A stretch of 64,000 bases of DNA, from contig NC_088202.1 in assembly GCF_037126465.1 (NCBI RefSeq), forward strand, positions 125,006,123 through 125,070,122, given 5' to 3'. The position numbers and the translations under genes were made by a program. The DNA is from Ornithodoros turicata. Taxonomy: Eukaryota; Arthropoda; Arachnida; Ixodida; Argasidae. A model generated the notes under the pieces. The model did not search any database. It was not told the DNA's origin and was given only the letters and a program-made list of their open reading frames with translations. This document shows positions 12,052-24,624 of this stretch, one piece after another (the stretch's first letter is position 1; each line of letters starts with the position of its first letter).

Positions 12052-12989
12052 CGGTTTTGTGCTCCAGCAGGGCGCCGAATCTGGACGTTCACCTATGGGT
12101 TTCTGCAGGGATCCAGGGAAGCAGCGACGAACACTCTGTATATTGACACAGAGATTAAGCGAAACATTACTTAGGATTTTAAATGTTTGGCACATATTTT
12201 CTTTACAATAAATGCGAGGTGTGGCGCACGAAGGGCATTGATGTCTTCCACAGAAGGTACCGGAAACGGCCCTCTGAATATTGTACGGTGTCGCTCTAAG
12301 TCAGGATATGATTTCTTTCGTGTGTCTCTCAAAAGTAGGATGGAATTCAGTAGCAACGTGCAACAGGAATATGACGGAGAAACAAGAAGGGATGTAATCC
12401 GTCGTTAAACATTCACAGACAAATTCGCTACCTGTTTCTTTCTGCTGCCTTCCGCCTGTGGGATACATAATTCATGAAACAGCGCGTGCCTTTTCGTGTT
12501 TAAAGCCTTCATATATTGGCCCGTGCACGCAGTGATGAAAAGGTTGTAATACAAAGAAAAGGATGACTGTTATTCCATTTTTATGAGCCCTCTCGCGTCA
12601 TTTTTTATTCGTCAGATGCCGCACAAGTTTCTCAAATTATTCATAAGCACAGTTGTTGATGCGAAAAAGTTCACTTTGTGAACTACGCGTGCACATTTCA
12701 GAACATGTATAGTTGTATTTGTGCGATATATATTTTCTGTGTTGTTCACTTGTTCGGGAGTCTTAGTCGACTATTTGTGCACCTCAGATAACTTTCCCAC
12801 TAACCGCTGTGCCAACTTCACATATACGCTGGCTGAATAGGAAGGGGCGCTCCTGATAATCTATACAAGTACTAGAAGCCTCCTCGTTCGAATGTATCGG
12901 GCTTGCTTCGTAGTCTTCCGAAAGACCGAAAGAGTTGTTCCGAAAGAGAGTTACTTGCAAGCGTCTTTCACATAACGTTACTCTCATCT

Positions 12990-13132
12990 CCAACAACACC
13001 GAATATCCTCAGGATGTACGAATAATGTTTTAACGCCTTCGTACGTCCGATGGATATCTGAGGGATATCCATCGGACGTAGGAAGGCGTTAAAACATTAT
13101 TCGTACGTCCAGAGGATATTCGGTGTTCTTGG
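12990..13132. mobile_element. Second foldback MITE of the same family
   Basis: It starts CCAACAACACCGAATATCC and ends GGATATTCGGTGTTCTTGG. The arms are about 70 nt and meet at CTGAGGGATATCC. Internal arm sequences (TAATGTTTTAACGCCTTCGT) differ from the 11910 copy, yet each element stays self-complementary. That pattern suggests the arms are copied or converted together. Confidence 0.85.
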
Positions 13133-16100
13133 GGATCCCGTCGCCATTGCGTAGCCACACGAAACAAAAGCAGTGATATTTGGATGCCTGCACTATACCC
13201 TCTACAACATTGGCACCCGTATAAAGATGAGCCGTTATGGGTCAATACTGTGGTGTAAAATTGAAATACGAGTCACAGGAAGAAGTAGACGTTTTCGCCA
13301 CTAAATGACGTTACGCCTGATGTTCCGGTCGGTCGAGGACTTATCGAGGAACATTCCCTAGTTGCAAACTAAACTTGCTATGGGGATGTCACTGATATGT
13401 ATATGCCTCTCGACTCATGAGTTGTTGACATTTTTCAGGGTTCATATCGGTGGGACAACATATATGGTTAGATGCGTTGAAACCCCATATTGGGTGAGTG
13501 ACCAAAAGGCGAGATAACCTTACCACTTGAGCTTCTACAGTCGTTCCACATTTTGCATTTCGCAATTTTCGATAATTCAGCGTTCGCAGCATTTCCAAAC
13601 ATACTGGAATATTTGGAGAACACGACATTTGAATTTGTCTTTCTGTGATATATGATTTCTTGAAATCAGACTGGAGTGTACAAGAAATAAAGAATGATCA
13701 AAGGCGCATATAATATATTTGTCATGCTGATGCTACAATTGGGTTCTGTGTACATGACGTGTGTGTCGTGTTTGGAGCCACGTCCAGTATTCGTCAGGGA
13801 TCGGTTCCTGTAAAGCAGAAAGTTACTGCCCGGTGCTGCATTTCCATTATTGGATGTACCTAAAATTGTAGAAATTCCATTGCAATCATCGCCGTTATAG
13901 GTTTTCTGGTTTTTGACGTATAAACAGAAAGCGTGGTTCCTGCTTTAGGTCAGTATACATGCAAACGTTGAGCAACACAGTAAGCCAATGTCGGACGAGA
14001 AGATCGCTTCATCTTCTGTTTTATTGGCTTGCATTCGAAATAGTCTCGTTTCTGTACAACATTCACAAATACCTCAGGAAAACAAAATTAAAACAAAAAC
14101 ATGCCTACAACACATACTTACATAATACATAGCGTAAGCACTCGAACGCCGGCCGTTACTTTCGGTAATCTTGATTTTGTTTTCTGCATGACCATGGCAA
14201 AAGGACACGAGTTACGTCATCTTTCACAGAATGTCTGCATACATTTGAATTGGTGCATAACCCACATTTACCTTAGTCAACATCGCACCACATGAGTTGC
14301 ATGTCCCTTTCATTGCTTTTCAACTTCAACTGGACTGTTTTTGGGGCGAATGCTGCTATTTATTTTTCACGCAGCAAAATGGTGTTACTCATATATTGCA
14401 ATATCAAAGTGCTCTTCTTCTCACACATTAATTCCCGTTTATTTACATTTTCAACATTTTCTTTTTACACACCACTTCACTTGTGTCATTTTTCACCGGA
14501 AAGCCTCAAAGGAAACGTGCAAGAGGTCTCTGGGCACGCCGGCACGGTTCACGTTAGTTTATCAATCTCTTCTGGAATCACCGCGAGCAAAGCATAATAT
14601 CACCAACGCGATTAAATAACACGAGCACAGCAATGCCCTTCCCTTTAAATGGTTTAATATGAATGAACGTTTCTTACACCAATTGTACATCTCTCGTTAC
14701 CACACTTTACTGTAAAGGTCCCCGGTACACATCCTATGCGCTCACACAGAGAATTTAGGTACTCCTTTCGTTATGCTTTGGCAGTGCTATGCAGTTCCGC
14801 AGAGTTTGGAATGTGTAAATATATGAACAGAAACTGCTGAGCGCTGCGTCTTAAGTGGCAACGTACCGAACGTAACGAATGACTCGACGCAAGATCCGAC
14901 ACACAATCTTGTGGCAAATCCTGCGATCTGATGAACACATGTTGGACACATCTGGACACATCTGATGGACACATGTTGGACACCACCCGACCCGGCGATT
15001 TCTTTTCTTTTACTGCAATGTATTTATGATTCAGAAGCTTTTATAAAATGTAGGGAATTTCAAACGTACACACATCATTATATTATCACCGAACAACGCG
15101 GTAGAGTATAACCCTGGGCGATGACACAACCGCAATCATCATCATCATCAAAATAATATCGTTGCGGTTCGAGGGAGTTATATCGGGCATGTTTATTCGG
15201 TTACGTAGAGCGGTTGTCTGTCTTTTTGTTGAACTGTAAAACAAGTTGTCATGAATGACTCCCTGACAGAACCTGCGTGAATTCCAAGGATGCCGTTCAA
15301 CGCGGTGTACACTACATTCGTACTAGTTCCTGGAGATTTGTGAGGTTATGAGTACACAATTTAAGCACTCACGAAAAGTAGTACACGCTTTGTTCCAGAA
15401 CATCAATAGCACATATTATCCATTCTATCCTTCCTGTATTCTTCTGCTTGCATTGTTCCCTGACGAGGAGCAATATTATCATTTCTTTCTTTTTTTACTC
15501 GAGGCAATACTACGCATCTTTATGAGCAATTGTTTGCAAGGAAAACGAGAACGGAGACCTTGCATCCCGCATCTTATCGTCCGTGAAGATCCCATGATTC
15601 TATGACGTAGCACCGCCTAATAATATTTGTACTGAGTACATTGAATGAAAACGTGTTCATTACCAAGATAACAATCACGCAAATGCAAGTCGTAATCATG
15701 CGTCAGTCATTCGCCCAGTAAACGCTAATTAAATCGTCACCGGCTAAGCATACTGAAATTCATTTCGTAACTATGTTTCTAGCATATCTTATCTATTTCA
15801 TGAACCCCTTGTCACAGAGTAATGCCCGGCTAGTCGTGGTTTTCGCATTTATGACCTCGTGTAGTACTAACGCCTGTTCTGTTGTCGTCCCTAATTTTAT
15901 TATCGCATTCTGCACTGTTGAAAATTCGTCCATTACCTAGTTATGTGATAATTTTATCTTGTTTAACACTGATAAAGCCGAACAACGATGATGATGATGA
16001 TGACGTGAACAAGAAGGGCTTCACAAAGTCTAACATTATCTATAGCATCTTGTAACTGGCTTTCTGGTTTAGTTTTTGCGCGCAATTTTGCATCAATGCA

Positions 16101-17030
16101 ACCTCACTGAACGCCATTTCGTTCCTGAAAAAGTATTTTGCTTACATGCACGTCACTTTGTATTCCTGAGATAAAGTGGGCATGGCGTCATCATGTCTTT
16201 CTCTGCGGTAGAGTATAGCTGGCTTTTTCTGAATTTACTCATTAGTCACTACTAAACTTCGACATTCTTGTAGAATTGAACCAACACATCTGACCGATGA
16301 CGTTGGAAAGGCTGCATAACCAGGCAACTAAACAGACAATGAACACCCTGACGGTTCGTGCTAACACCAACGTTTCCCCAAGATATCACAAATTTCATGT
16401 TTTTCAAAAATCACAAAAACTCATAAATTAACGCTGTACAAGCACAGACATACTAAAGTGGAACACAGCAAGTAGTCCAAAGCGTGTGGCGGTGTGGCTT
16501 TCATGTGTATCTTTCGTCACACACAATAAACAAATTTAACAGTTCCCCTTGTGAGCTCCATACCAGCAGAGCGCCTTACCAAAATAGATCTGGCTCGAAC
16601 GTTAGCAGTACACTACCGTCACTCTTCGATCGCACGGACACTATATACCGGAAGGTTGTACAGACAGCGAGACACTTCTTCATGGACAGGTGCAAAAGTT
16701 CCGATAAATAATTCTGATGCATTAAGAATGTAAGGGGGACACTTAAGCTGTGATCAGTCTTCCTCTGTCTAGCTCCCAAGTCATTCGGATCAGAGTATCC
16801 ACCCGCTTTACTATTGCATTTCGGTCTCCTGTGAGCCTGCCTGTCTCGTGCCTTGCTTTCGAAGATCCCATCTCTGCAAACAAAAGTGGCACACACAATA
16901 TTTGCCACCAAAGGAGTGTACTGAATGAGGGCATTCTGTTCAAAGAACAACCGTCACCGGATGCTCAACCTCATCGTGACTTCTACCTTTGAAGATACTT
17001 GCTATACATCCACAGCAGGCTTTCCTTCGT
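13133..17030. other. 3' flank of Dfd, nothing recognised
   Basis: No gene or bounded transposon was seen. There is a small direct-repeat cluster of GGACACATCTG/GGACACATGTT motifs at about 14935-14985, and ATC/GATGA trinucleotide runs near 15136-15150 and 15989-16002. Candidate regulatory sequence cannot be identified without comparison. Confidence 0.45.
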
Positions 17031-17036
17031 TTTATT
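17031..17036 (-). terminator. Candidate Dfd poly(A) signal
   Basis: On the minus strand this reads AATAAA. It is the first such hexamer downstream of the Dfd stop codon at 17388, giving a 3' UTR of roughly 350-380 nt. This is prediction only; alternative distal signals are possible. Confidence 0.35.
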
Positions 17037-17387
17037 TTGATGGCGAAATGTTAACTTATAGGAACTAAAGTAAACAGAACTGTACGGTTCGACATGCCTG
17101 CGTGATGCGGTGGACTGTGGACGATATTTACCTACACCTTAACGCTGGGGTACTCTTCAGTCTCTATGTCTAAGTATTTACAGGTACGACACAGATCGCG
17201 GACACAAACATTCACACGCCTGCTGCACCAGGCCAGTCGCCGGTAACAGCGCACTCTGAGGTCCTATCGGTCCGTGTACGAGAGACCCGTAATAGTTCTG
17301 TGAGGAACTTTTGAGAGGAGATCTGCTCTTCGTAGAGCGTGAACAGCACCTGCAACACACACGGCACAATTGCTAGCACCACACGGC

Positions 17388-17908
17388 TCACAGTTCCGTG
17401 AGTCCATAGTCGCTTTTGGTGTCGATGGAAGGCTGGGAGAGGGGCGACATGATGTGTGTCTGTGTCGGATGCCCGATGCCCGAGCCATGGTTGTTGAGTA
17501 GGTGAGCGTGCTGATGAGGCGTTAACGCTAATGGACTCTGCACTTGCAGTCCTGGGGGCGTCTGTTGGTGAGGGGGAGTGTGGTCCGACTGTTGATTCTG
17601 TGCGTGTGCTTGCTGACTCTGCTGGCCACCTCGGTTCGCGTTCTTTTTCACGTTCTTTGTGTTGGGCAGTTTGTTGTCCTTCTTCCACTTCATGCGCCGG
17701 TTTTGGAACCAGATCTTGATCTGCCGCTCGGAGAGGCACAGAGAGTGGGCGATCTCGATGCGGCGTCTCCTGGTCAGGTACCGGTTGAAATGGAACTCTT
17801 TCTCCAGTTCTAGGATCTGGTGCCTTGTGTAAGCTGTCCGTTGCCGTTTCGGTTCCATGCCGGTGAAGGTGCCATTGGTTGGGTCCGAGGCAAACAGGAA
17901 GGACCGGC
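17388..17908 (-). CDS. Dfd: Deformed homeodomain exon (exon 2, last coding exon)
   Basis: This exon encodes the DNA-binding part of Deformed, a nuclear Hox transcription factor that patterns anterior (gnathal or, in chelicerates, leg-bearing) segments. Numbering from the chosen Met, the homeodomain covers residues 198-257 (17673-17852). It has the WFQNRR recognition helix (Q50 at 247, N51 at 248) and ends KWKKDN. The KLPNTK motif directly after it is diagnostic of Hox4/Dfd and separates it from Scr, which has KEHK there. The exon starts after a good acceptor, TTTTTTCTTTG...CTGCAG, at 17909-17910. It joins exon 1 in phase 1 to form a split Gly codon at residue 179. The remainder is Q/H/S/P-rich, and the protein ends KSDYGLTEL, close to the conserved Dfd C-terminus. 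No frameshift or missing key residue is visible. Confidence 0.97.
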
Positions 17909-18523
17909 CTGCAGAACATAGCAAAGAAAAAAGCACGGTCGGGTACGTTGTGGCATATCACCGGCGGCAATGAAAAGTGGACCGTGCAGCGATTTCATCA
18001 CTGAAGGGGCGTACCCGGCGTCAAGGATTACCTGTTGCGCGCGGCTGGTAGAAAATACGCAACTTCCTTAAGCGCTCATTTCAATAGCCCAAGGTGAATG
18101 CGCTGCCTGAAGCTGTTCTAGTGTACAAGTATCGCTGCCTCCCTTCTTTGTCTGTATGCAATCTTTCCTCGACAACTTTTTCTTGGAATCTTTCCTACAA
18201 CCCCTAATGTAGTGTTCCGCGCCCGTTCGCTTTTTGTTTAGTGGCCAGGGAATTTGACACATTAATGCCGGAAGTCAATATAGGTCAGGTTGATGCGGCA
18301 AACGACTGGAAACGTCTTGAGTGTTTCGTCCGCGTGCGAGCTAAGTTATGTTACACACTATAGTCAGTCTATAGACCCCTAAGGTGTGGGTACTAAGTGT
18401 ATTTGTGCGCTTTACTTTACTGCTCTTCTCTCCCAATGCGGCTTCTTCTTTTTTTTCTTTTTTGAATTGGTGTACATTGACGTAGCTTTACTTATCCAAT
18501 AGAAGCCATCAAGAATCCAAATA

Positions 18524-18865
18524 CAGTCAAACCTCGATTTCAAAATTCCCTCTCTTTATGAACAATGCCTGCTGAGACAAGACACATCATGCACTTTCCT
18601 TAATCCAAACCTCGATTTATGCTCGATTTTTTTTCAGGAACGTTGGTTGGTGGGTTGGTTTAAAAAATAAAAAATGAAATGGAGATTTTGGCTTCACTAG
18701 TGGTGAAGCCCGCAACTCCACATCACTTGCACCAGTTACTTTGGTAGAAAACTCCTGTAATGATGATGCCAATGAAGAGGAGGAGGTGGACGGTGCTGCT
18801 GATGATGATTATTAGTGGTGGTGGTGATCTGGAACGTTATCCGTTCATAAGCCGAGGTTTGACTG
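18524..18865. mobile_element. pogo/Tigger-like MITE in the Dfd intron
   Basis: The left end CAGTCAAACCTCGATTT and right end CGAGGTTTGACTG are inverted, with further pairing at TTTATGAAC/GTTCATAA. CAGTxAAACCTCG termini are typical of Tigger/pogo elements (Tc1/mariner superfamily). A TA precedes the left end at 18522-18523, but CA follows the right end, so the duplication is eroded or absent. The middle (18640-18725) resembles 56225-56305 (GGTTGGTTT...ATGGAGA), suggesting a nested or shared repeat. Confidence 0.65.
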
Positions 18866-18909
18866 CAGTCCAAGAAATTTCGGTAAAACTTGTTCAAGTA
18901 TACATGATA

Positions 18910-19059
18910 GTGAGTTTTAGTCCATCGTACGCTATTGCCTTTTACGTACGTAAGGGTTCTGCGCACCTGGTGAAGTTCTCTTTATATTTTGCGCATGCGC
19001 AGAACCATCAGTGCTATCGCTGACGCAAAGGCGATAGCGTACGATGCACAAAAACTCAC
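18910..19059. mobile_element. MITE with TA target duplication in the Dfd intron
   Basis: The terminal inverted repeat starts GTGAGTTTTAGTCCATCGTA; its near reverse complement ends at 19059. TA dinucleotides flank both sides (18908-18909 and 19060-19061). The sub-terminal TTTTACGTACGTAAGGGTTCT and GCGCATGCGCA blocks match the copies at 6655 and 47053. Non-coding; likely mobilised in trans by a Tc1/mariner-type transposase. Confidence 0.8.
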
Positions 19060-20279
19060 TAATTACTTGAGCCAATATCAGTTCCTCTGCATTTCCTGAA
19101 CTTTCCCATACTTACACGGTGTCTGCCCTGTTATTTAACTTAATCTAATAATAATTTGGGGTTTACGTCGCGAGACAAAATGTTGTTTAACCTACTGTTG
19201 CTTAGCTCGATCCTGGCATTACTGCACTAATCGGGCAAAGCAAACTGCGTGGATCGTATTTGATGTGTCTGTATGCGATCATCAACATGTGATAACTTTT
19301 GAGCAGGCTTGTCTTATGTCCCGTCTGCACAGATTATATGCGAGTGCAATAACGTGAATATTACTGAAGCTTCGAAATGAGGATTCTGCACACTTGGAGT
19401 GGGATAGTTGTCTCCCTGTGTGTCTGCAAAGCCTCATGCCAAGTTAGTTTTCACATAACCTGTTCATGTGCTCAAGCTGCAAAAACATCTTCGACGGCCA
19501 GAATACAGTGAGTTGATTTCGACAAATATATGTCTAAACTCTTCTTCGTCAACGGTTGTTTCGAACGCTGTCTGAAACGTTTCAGCCCTGAATGAACCCT
19601 AAAAAGCTCACCTGGGAAAGCGTAATTTAAAACACGATTTTTTTTTTCTTCTGGCATCCATATAATACCAATAGCCTCAGTTATTTCGCATCTGCCTCTT
19701 GAATATTCCTGCGCACAACAAATCTTGGGCATAATGATCGCAGGCACAAAACTCTCATTTAAAAGACGTGGGGAATACCTTTATGCATATATTGTGCTGT
19801 GATTTATATGCAAGGAATTGGGGTACTTAATTTCCGCCGTACCTTTACCATGTACGAATATACGTAAGCCAGGCTTGTGTACACGCCTTCTTCCGCTGCA
19901 TGTACTGCGGCGACCGGCTTCGTGTGTGCTCACCTGCTGTGCATCAGCAACTCTGGTACCTTACGGCTATCGTGCAATGACTCTACGGGCAGCCGTTTGC
20001 ATGTGATGGGAAAACACGGCGCCTGGACTATACCATCTACTTGCTATAATAATTTATTAACAACGACTCGGAGTGGCAAATGACAAGTTTTCGCATCCCG
20101 TATTATTTTTAGTCTGTCCAACTCCAAGTTTTCGCATTGTGTGTCACTTTCTCAGTTTGTGACCGTGATTTGGATAGAGTGGCGGGAGAATAGCCTTCCG
20201 TTTTAGTATTTAGTGGGAGAAAGGATTCCCCTATACATTTGTATTCATTCCCCGATACATTTGTATTCAGTCTCAATCT

Positions 20280-20892
20280 TGTCACACCTTGAAAGGTGTA
20301 AAATTCAACGTATCTAGCAATACTACACCCTTTTTACACCTCATGAGTTACGTTTCGAAGTTTTTGGGGATGTAAATATGTTGTATTACACCCTTTTCTG
20401 AAGTATCGTGATGAGGGTGTGACACTGGGTGTAACGTAGGGTGAATTTGGATGTTCAACATCTGTTTATTCTCTCTGCATTTGAAAACAAATCAAACATT
20501 GAGACATAGTTAAAGCACACGAACAACGTGACGTGAATTGCTTTATATTTACCACGTGTGTTCTTCCTGATCAGGGCCTCTCGCACTAACTGCACGCAGT
20601 TTTACTTGCTGCTGTTAATTATAAAATGTGCGATGCTCAACACACGACGGCTTTCTCTGAGATCATGGCCGAAATGCCCGTTAGAATGTTCATCATGTTG
20701 TAGCACACATTCAACATAAGCATTAAATGCAGTTTCTTTGTTTTGTTTTTTCCTATTTAACTGTCAATATTTTCCAGGCTTTTTTGATTGTGCCTCGTAA
20801 GTTTCCCCAACGCTCATAAGGGTGTTAAAGTACACCTTAAAAGGTGTGCGTCTTGCATTTCTTGATGTACACCATTTAAGGTGTAAAAAGAT
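20280..20892. repeat. Paired GGTGT/ACACC repeat clusters, probable degenerate TIR element
   Basis: ACACC and GGTGT motifs cluster at 20283-20460 (CACACCTTGAAAGGTGTAAA, CTACACCC, GGGTGTGACACTGGGTGTA) and again at 20820-20892 (GGGTGTTAAAGTACACCTTA, TACACCATTTAAGGTGTAAA). The arrangement resembles the ends of 28067-29333 and 60779-61203. Boundaries are uncertain. Confidence 0.45.
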
Positions 20893-22218
20893 TTGCAGTG
20901 ATATAGCGACAAATTTTTAATTCACTCTCCGTCTTTTTCACCTATACAGTTATGGGTAAAGGAATTGTTCGGTTCAACTGCTCTGTCGCACAGTAAGGAA
21001 AGTACTTAAATGATACACGAAGGAAACATAATAGCCGGCAATCACTACGAAACCATTGTAATTCGGAGAGATGCTTGGAAAGGTTTGTAGAAAAAAAAAG
21101 GTAACAAGTAACACAAAATTTACTTAACATAACTTAACATAATATAACATGGCTGCCTGGTGACAAATCATATAAAATATCTTCTAATATCTATCTGATC
21201 ATTAGTGTCATCATAAGAACTTTAAGTGTCAGGTAATACAACTGACAGAGTTATATTGAACTAAATATATGATAATTAAATAGTTTTGCACCATACAAAT
21301 TTCTCCTTCGATCTGCAGTCCCTGTTCCACGCACTTCCTATGGTTACCAACCTATACAGATCTATACGTTTTTTTTTGTTTTTTTTTTGTGTGTGTGTGT
21401 GTGTCTCCACACATATACGTCTTCCTTAATTTTTGCCGTGTGCCGTTTTCCAATTATGGACTGGTATTTATGTACCGATAGCAGTGGTTGGATTGCACCG
21501 GGCCCACCGGTGTGTGTATCGAACATTTCCCGAGCACAATTTAGCATTTGCGAAGCGATCATTAAAACGCTCTAAAACGAATCAGTGAAATGGGATTATA
21601 ACAGCCTAAATGCATGCATGGTGGAATGTAGGGGAAATAAAATAATCTTTTTCTTGGCAACTTTGTGTTTGATTCGTGTGGGTCAATTAAGAGTGGGCAG
21701 GCAAGGAAAACCTGGCTTGCTGGATTGCTTTTTCCACGTCCACGTGAAGTACGCTAACCGAATCTGTGTTTGGCTGCACGGCGTTATATCTCAATACACT
21801 CAAGTACAGGGCTAGACAATGAACAGCCTGAGGTTTACTAGATAATGTAAAATTTAAAAATTAAAACATATTAGCTCCTGTGGGTACCTCTGGTCGGTCA
21901 GGAGGAAGGAGATTTAGCTGTACATACGAACATATATAGTTTCCAAAATATAATACGAGTTCTGATGTGAATGAACGTGCATTGCCCCACTCTGAAGCAA
22001 CCAACTCGAATCAAATGAAGTGCACACTAAAGAGTATTGTGCGCTTACTTTCCATTTCGGATGGATATCTACCTGTGCAATGAAAGCGGCTGCACTTTCG
22101 TCCCTTCGTGCTTGTGCATTCTATTTATTTTCATACTCAGGGAACAAGTTAACTATATATACACGGCGTTCACAGGACGCGAGGAATTTGCTGTTCAATG
22201 CTGCAATGGCTATATTGA

Positions 22219-22340
22219 ATGAAAGCCTTACATTGTACCCTAGTAATAAATACGTTCGTAAAATAAATAAATGTAATAAACGCGTTCGTTGAACGGAAAC
22301 CTTACATTGTGCCCTAGTAAAAAAATTCGTTCGTAAAATG
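22219..22340 (+). repeat. Short direct repeat, 2 copies
   Basis: A ~45-bp segment with the blocks CCTTACATTGT, CCCTAGTAA and CGTTCGTAAAAT occurs at about 22224-22264 and again at about 22301-22340. Period is about 76 bp. It is located in the Dfd intron. Function unknown. Confidence 0.7.
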
Positions 22341-24624
22341 TGTGTGAAGCAAGGAACTAGGCAGCTGGCACGCCTACTATAACAGTATTGCATTGCTTAA
22401 TATCAGCGCTACACGTTCTTCCTTTAGCTTAATAGTTCTATAGTGTGTCAACTTTCTTCTTCTGCTTTCATTGCATTACCTCCGCACTGGAACTAAAATT
22501 ATAATAATTCGGTGTGAGCATCTGTCAACTACCCATTGATAAGAATTGATTGGTTTTCACTTTATAACTTGCAGCATTCATATTTTCATTTGGCGCAGTA
22601 TTAATGAGTGCAGAATTTATATTTGCCCGATAATTTTGTATGAAGCAATCTTCCACCCATATTGGAAGCGATTGTTTATGCCCTATACACGCAGAGCTGC
22701 CCTCTGTAAAATTCCAAATCACTTACCCCCAGAATATTGAAAAGATCCGTGAGTATATATGGACATTTATCCCACAGATTTAGCTGAGTGCTTTTGAACT
22801 ACAGGAACGTAACATTATCTGTTTTATCGCGTACTTCGCGTAACACTACTTAATATTGTTTACATCACTTTACGTGTCGTGCTAGCTAGATTTTGTTTAT
22901 GCCTCTATTCTGGGTGCGGAATTACGACCAAACCCCGCACAATGGGCTAGCAGTTCGATACAGTTGGTGCTTTCGTGCAGATGTATATTTTCCACCAGTG
23001 AAACTGATGATCTGCTATGTGTATTAGTCATGCTTCGGTGACTCTATATTTCACTTTTCTTTGTGTCCTTTTCTGCAACACATCTCTGCACAATCGCACG
23101 CAGTTGTACAAAAGGCGAACGCACCAACATCCTCAATTTGTCTCGCCTCCTCACTTAGGGCTGGAACAATTAACAAACGCGTTCTCTCAAGGGCTGTGGC
23201 CGAAACATTATTTCGCAGATAATAAAAAGGTGCTGTTAAGTGGAACAACTACAACACCGCAGCATGAGCCCGATAAGACGCGGGCAACGTCATAACAAAC
23301 GACCAATTGCCGCGGGTGCCTCACCGAAAGGAACCCGCTTTGGAACCGTTACACGTGTCTTTCCCGCAATAGCCCGGCCGTGCCGCTGAGCTAGGCAATA
23401 AATATCCCGCCAACCACCGGCCCCTCGCGGGCTGAGACACATTTAGAAAAAGCTTTTCGAGTGTCTCCCTGAGAGTGTCGTCTTAAAATTCCTCCTCTTT
23501 CTCGAATTGCCTGGTGGCCCCCGACACTTCGGACAATAAGCTTCCGACCGCAATAATTTATCTCTGAGCAAACGGACGAATCTTTACGGGGTGCTTTTGA
23601 GCGCAATCCCGGAACGCAGCAGCACTTGGACACAAAGTGTGTGTCTTTGCACAATGGTCTTGCAAAAGCGCGCTTCCCCTGGTGGTACGCAGGTACATCA
23701 GCGATCGGTTAATTAATCGAGTACGCCCTTGCGACCGATAAGGCTAATGCGTTAAGAACGGACTCGGTGGGAGAGGAGGACGTCAGTTAGATTTATTGTT
23801 ATGGTCCTGTGCGTGCGAGGGGTCGCGCCGTGTGTGTGTGTGTGGATTCCATGTGTTGACTCGCGCTGTGTTTACGTCGCCCACGTGGGTCTGTGGGGTG
23901 GGCGACGCGGATTTCTCGTCCCCTGAATGTTAAATACAGCCTGAATCTTTTGTGAGCGCTAGTGGATCTTTCTGTGGGCAAGGAATCGTGACGCTTCTTT
24001 TTTTTTTCTCTCTCTTTTTAACGAGCGTGACAATTAGACTTTTGTTGTTGCGCCGCTTAGTTTTCTCTTTGTAACAGTTGGAAAGCCCTACTGCGACACT
24101 GTGAACCTACAAGCTGCAATAATTTTTTTCCATTTTGAACTTTTCCATAACTTTCCATTTTGAAACGACGACCCGTAATGTAACTGGCGCTCGAACGGGT
24201 TTTACAGACAATGAACAGCAAGTCAGTAGAACATGGTTCCCTGTTGTTGTTTTTTTTTATTCTGTTCGTCATCATCATTATGACAATGGTCTAACTAGCA
24301 TAATTTTGTTGATTCTCGTCTACCTAGAAACAAAAATGTCTGTGCGTTTAGTGCACCTTCTTATTCCGCTCGAATGAAACAAAAATATTCTAGTATACAC
24401 GTTGCCCCATTTCGTGAACATGTTATTACCCGTATGCAAAACTTTACTCTGATATTATGTATGTCTGTCATCTATACAACTGTGCATCCCATAGCATTTC
24501 GTAGGATAATGTAATGCATGGCAACGACTGAATGTGCAAATTTTCAAAATTTTGCAGGGGAAAGCTGAGGTGGCATGCAGTCCAGACTACACTATACGAA
24601 TGGAACGTGGCTAAAGCAACTCAC

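Larger units (their letters stand above)
17909..24624 (-). other. Dfd intron (6716 bp)
   Basis: The donor at 24623-24624 (G|GTGAGT) and acceptor at 17909-17910 (CTGCAG|GC) are canonical, and the phase-1 join restores a continuous reading frame from hexapeptide to homeodomain. An intron between these two modules is the usual position in arthropod Hox genes. It contains the pogo-like MITE at 18524, the TA-flanked MITE at 18910, GGTGT-type repeats at 20280-20892 and a short direct repeat at 22219. The rest (17909-18523, 19060-20279, 20893-22218, 22341-24624) shows nothing recognisable. A (GT)n run lies near 21390-21404. Confidence 0.92.
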
